A DNA stretch of 6,666 bases from contig CAMKAA010000052.1 in the NCBI GenBank assembly GCA_946410365.1, forward strand, positions 1-6,666. The letters run 5' to 3'. Below, one piece after another: positions 6,501-6,666 of the stretch (position 1 is the stretch's first letter; every line of letters begins with the position of its first letter). A program made the position numbers and the translations under genes. This DNA is from an uncultured Lachnospiraceae bacterium. GTDB lineage: Bacteria > Bacillota_A > Clostridia > Lachnospirales > Lachnospiraceae. The notes below the pieces were generated by a model. That model was not told the origin of the DNA. It searched no databases and saw nothing but the letters and a program-made list of their open reading frames with translations.

Positions 6501-6553
6501 TTCTCGATCACAGCGCTGAGCGTAAGTGACGAATCCATATTATTTGAAAGCAT
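3533..6553 (-). CDS. Large Hanks-type Ser/Thr protein kinase with TPR-like segment and unassigned C-terminal region
   Basis: The 1006-residue protein has a kinase domain at about residues 55-300: glycine-rich loop ETGGMG (64-69), ATP lysine K86 in LAVKRP, a candidate helix-C glutamate at E107 or E109, catalytic loop HQDVKPAN (187-194, base D189), DFG (207-209) and the D-V-Y-A-W-G helix (D247). The core residues suggest an active kinase. HQD replaces HRD, so it is a non-RD kinase; I recall related bacterial kinases with HQDVKPAN, so this may be a subfamily trait. Residues 352-400 look like a TPR (ALSFYDLGR, ESVRLNP). From about 470 onward are scattered beta-rich stretches such as GKLYFAIT and DKLIVVLV that might form a propeller, but I recognise no domain. 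There is no membrane segment, so it should be cytosolic. The ATG at 6551-6553 was chosen because AGAAGGAGG lies 6 nt upstream; a longer frame from GTG 6646 only translates repeat DNA. Targets are unknown. Confidence 0.88.
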   Translation of the reverse strand: MLSNNMDSSLTLSAVIEKIESKEEMTLTQASMKDALFPAHALSNEEIKPGELLCGIYRVLDKLETGGMGIILKVNHENWEKELAVKRPKPQYFAEAGAGRRKAFIAECENWINLGLHPHIVACYYVREVSGVPSIFSEWMDGGSLADRICDGSLYYGTNADAHARILDLAIQSARGLKYAHENGLLHQDVKPANLLLSKDWDLKVADFGIAKAKEHLRDGQSAIYGYSLGYCPKEQAEGAEPEAWMDVYAWGVTLLEMYAGRRFWNTGAEAFQDLFARYGAAEPAAAWAIIPPQKLISEFERYFGKSSESSINPGAGKPTFEGMEALLIEIYEETTGMKYPRPALRTALDTADSLNNRALSFYDLGRTDIAERYWQESVRLNPMHKDSCLNYGLYLWRNGKCSDQDVWERLLYFADLSERYHDEAGMREFYRIRESFWKECGCESLAGYGERIDVRDKLSAAAVTPKETPPGIDAPYLFALEDRNRGGRYAGMVLRIREKDSGRIIRTIDVEPVDHEFGPDGQPRGIYPELMADYAGGKLYFAITSMSGKIYAADYDMPAPPETPWRMGYHAASPVSFKERAAQDQAREACEQAFREALAREDRTGMLSAYGKILSLPLTEGHDAPVEMSRAIMERIQLPGIYDIVAPGTEMFIGRNRIWGYEEGEPRPAEVYGMFPVPPEEAEEQSLSGRGRKKPPVLIPRLIDAVRSNGRHIARVLAVSSLGDSLVLELRDGAEEQGTSGVICENEASADDYYIVWALRNGRRMTELLHGIGDNPFKAAALDKDNILGPFRVYLWRPYTRDIRYFEEDYWNNGDEIAFRRMHLPFPLPEELKEDPDDFEEVFVLDEERREWEAARAARDPQPLIKSLMISENEDKLIVVLVKKETWGDDEKLYLYRKDEEAWELVFYGEAPERTYVSKDLSFVLNGIAVKMSDPLWEWTLWSTERPENEWGPHKLFQYTPNRKPLWYMKEFMPESRIRSLSDDLCSLLDENGKPVYAVCWRFRS
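4320..4337. repeat. Repeat-arm match inside the kinase reading frame
   Basis: Sixteen of 18 bases match the right arm of the palindromic repeat, including an unbroken ACCCCAGAGGTC (4326-4337). It is read in frame as T-S-G-V-I-C (kinase residues 740-745). It could be a decayed insertion or chance; the 12-base exact core plus CAAA at the proper distance makes chance less likely. Confidence 0.45.
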
Positions 6554-6559
6554 AGAAAA

Positions 6560-6566
6560 CCTCCTT
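6560..6566 (-). promoter_or_regulatory. Ribosome binding site that decides the kinase start
   Basis: The minus strand reads AGAAGGAGG then TTTTCT then ATG, ideal for a Bacillota start. It shows that translation starts at 6553 and not at the upstream GTG in the repeat. It lies directly beside the tandem repeat block, which must form the 5' leader. I see no convincing promoter between 6567 and 6666, so the promoter is probably beyond the window. Confidence 0.85.
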
Positions 6567-6570
6567 CTGG

Positions 6571-6614
6571 TTGCCTCGACCTCTGGGTTGCCTCGACCTC
6601 TGGGGTAGTTTGTC
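6571..6614. repeat. 17-bp tandem duplication and half copy of the repeat arm
   Basis: TTGCCTCGACCTCTGGG occurs twice head to tail (6571-6587 and 6588-6604). The second unit continues into a longer arm copy (CGACCTCTGGGG onward to 6614). Both contain the outer end of the palindrome arm, so they are partial copies beside the full copy at 6622. Confidence 0.9.
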
Positions 6615-6621
6615 TCCAATC

Positions 6622-6666
6622 GACCTCTGGGGTAGTTTGTCCACACCTGTGGACAAACTACCCCAG
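6622..6666. repeat. Intergenic palindromic repeat, copy 4 (CC at centre), cut by window edge
   Basis: The first 45 bases of the 50-bp core, with arm 6622-6645, CC at 6646-6647 and the start of the second arm to 6666. Everything visible is identical to copies 1 and 3. It lies upstream of the kinase gene, probably in its transcript leader. Confidence 0.93.

Noticed and set aside
6554..6646. GTG start at 6646 giving a 1037-residue kinase
   Set aside because: The added residues are a translation of the palindromic repeat, no ribosome binding site precedes this GTG, and an ideal site precedes the ATG at 6553.
1016..6666. CRISPR array made of the repeated palindromes
   Set aside because: The copies are 1.1-3.2 kb apart with genes between them, no regular spacers exist and no cas genes are present.

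Overview
The window looks like chromosomal DNA of a Bacillota organism, most likely a member of the Clostridia with moderate to fairly high GC. This is an inference from strong AGGAGG-type ribosome binding sites, a TTG start, a Gram-positive style lipoprotein signal, sigma-A-like promoters, and a type of large cytosolic Ser/Thr kinase and flavin-reductase-like protein that I associate with this group. All five genes lie on the minus strand, so transcription runs from the right end towards position 1.

In order of transcription: (1) a 1006-residue Hanks-type Ser/Thr protein kinase with a TPR-like segment and a long C-terminal part I do not recognise (6553-3533); (2) a D-2-hydroxyacid dehydrogenase (3423-2467); (3) a secreted or membrane-anchored metallophosphoesterase lipoprotein (2352-1111); (4) a TetR-family repressor (923-405); (5) a flavin-reductase-like FMN-binding protein that starts at a TTG inside the 3' end of the repressor gene and runs off the left edge (421-1). 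Genes 4 and 5 form a translationally coupled operon. Its promoter has a perfect 18-bp palindrome over the -10 box, a good candidate for autorepression. Gene 2 has its own extended -10 promoter and probably also feeds gene 3. No stretch over 300 bases lacks a gene; the largest gap is 187 bases (924-1110).

The most striking structure is a family of near-perfect palindromes. A 50-bp core (two 24-nt arms around CC or GG) sits in each of the three gaps between non-overlapping genes and again upstream of the kinase, where the window edge cuts it. The arms are identical in every copy, although the flanks differ and one copy is inverted relative to the others. Three of the four sites carry extra, progressively shorter copies of the outer arm on one side, and a 16-of-18 match lies inside the kinase reading frame. 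The inner part of each core is a pair of inverted 9-mers one base from the DnaA box. One copy has the form of a rho-independent terminator for the kinase gene while also supplying the -35 region of the dehydrogenase promoter. No transposase, CRISPR array, tRNA or rRNA is visible.
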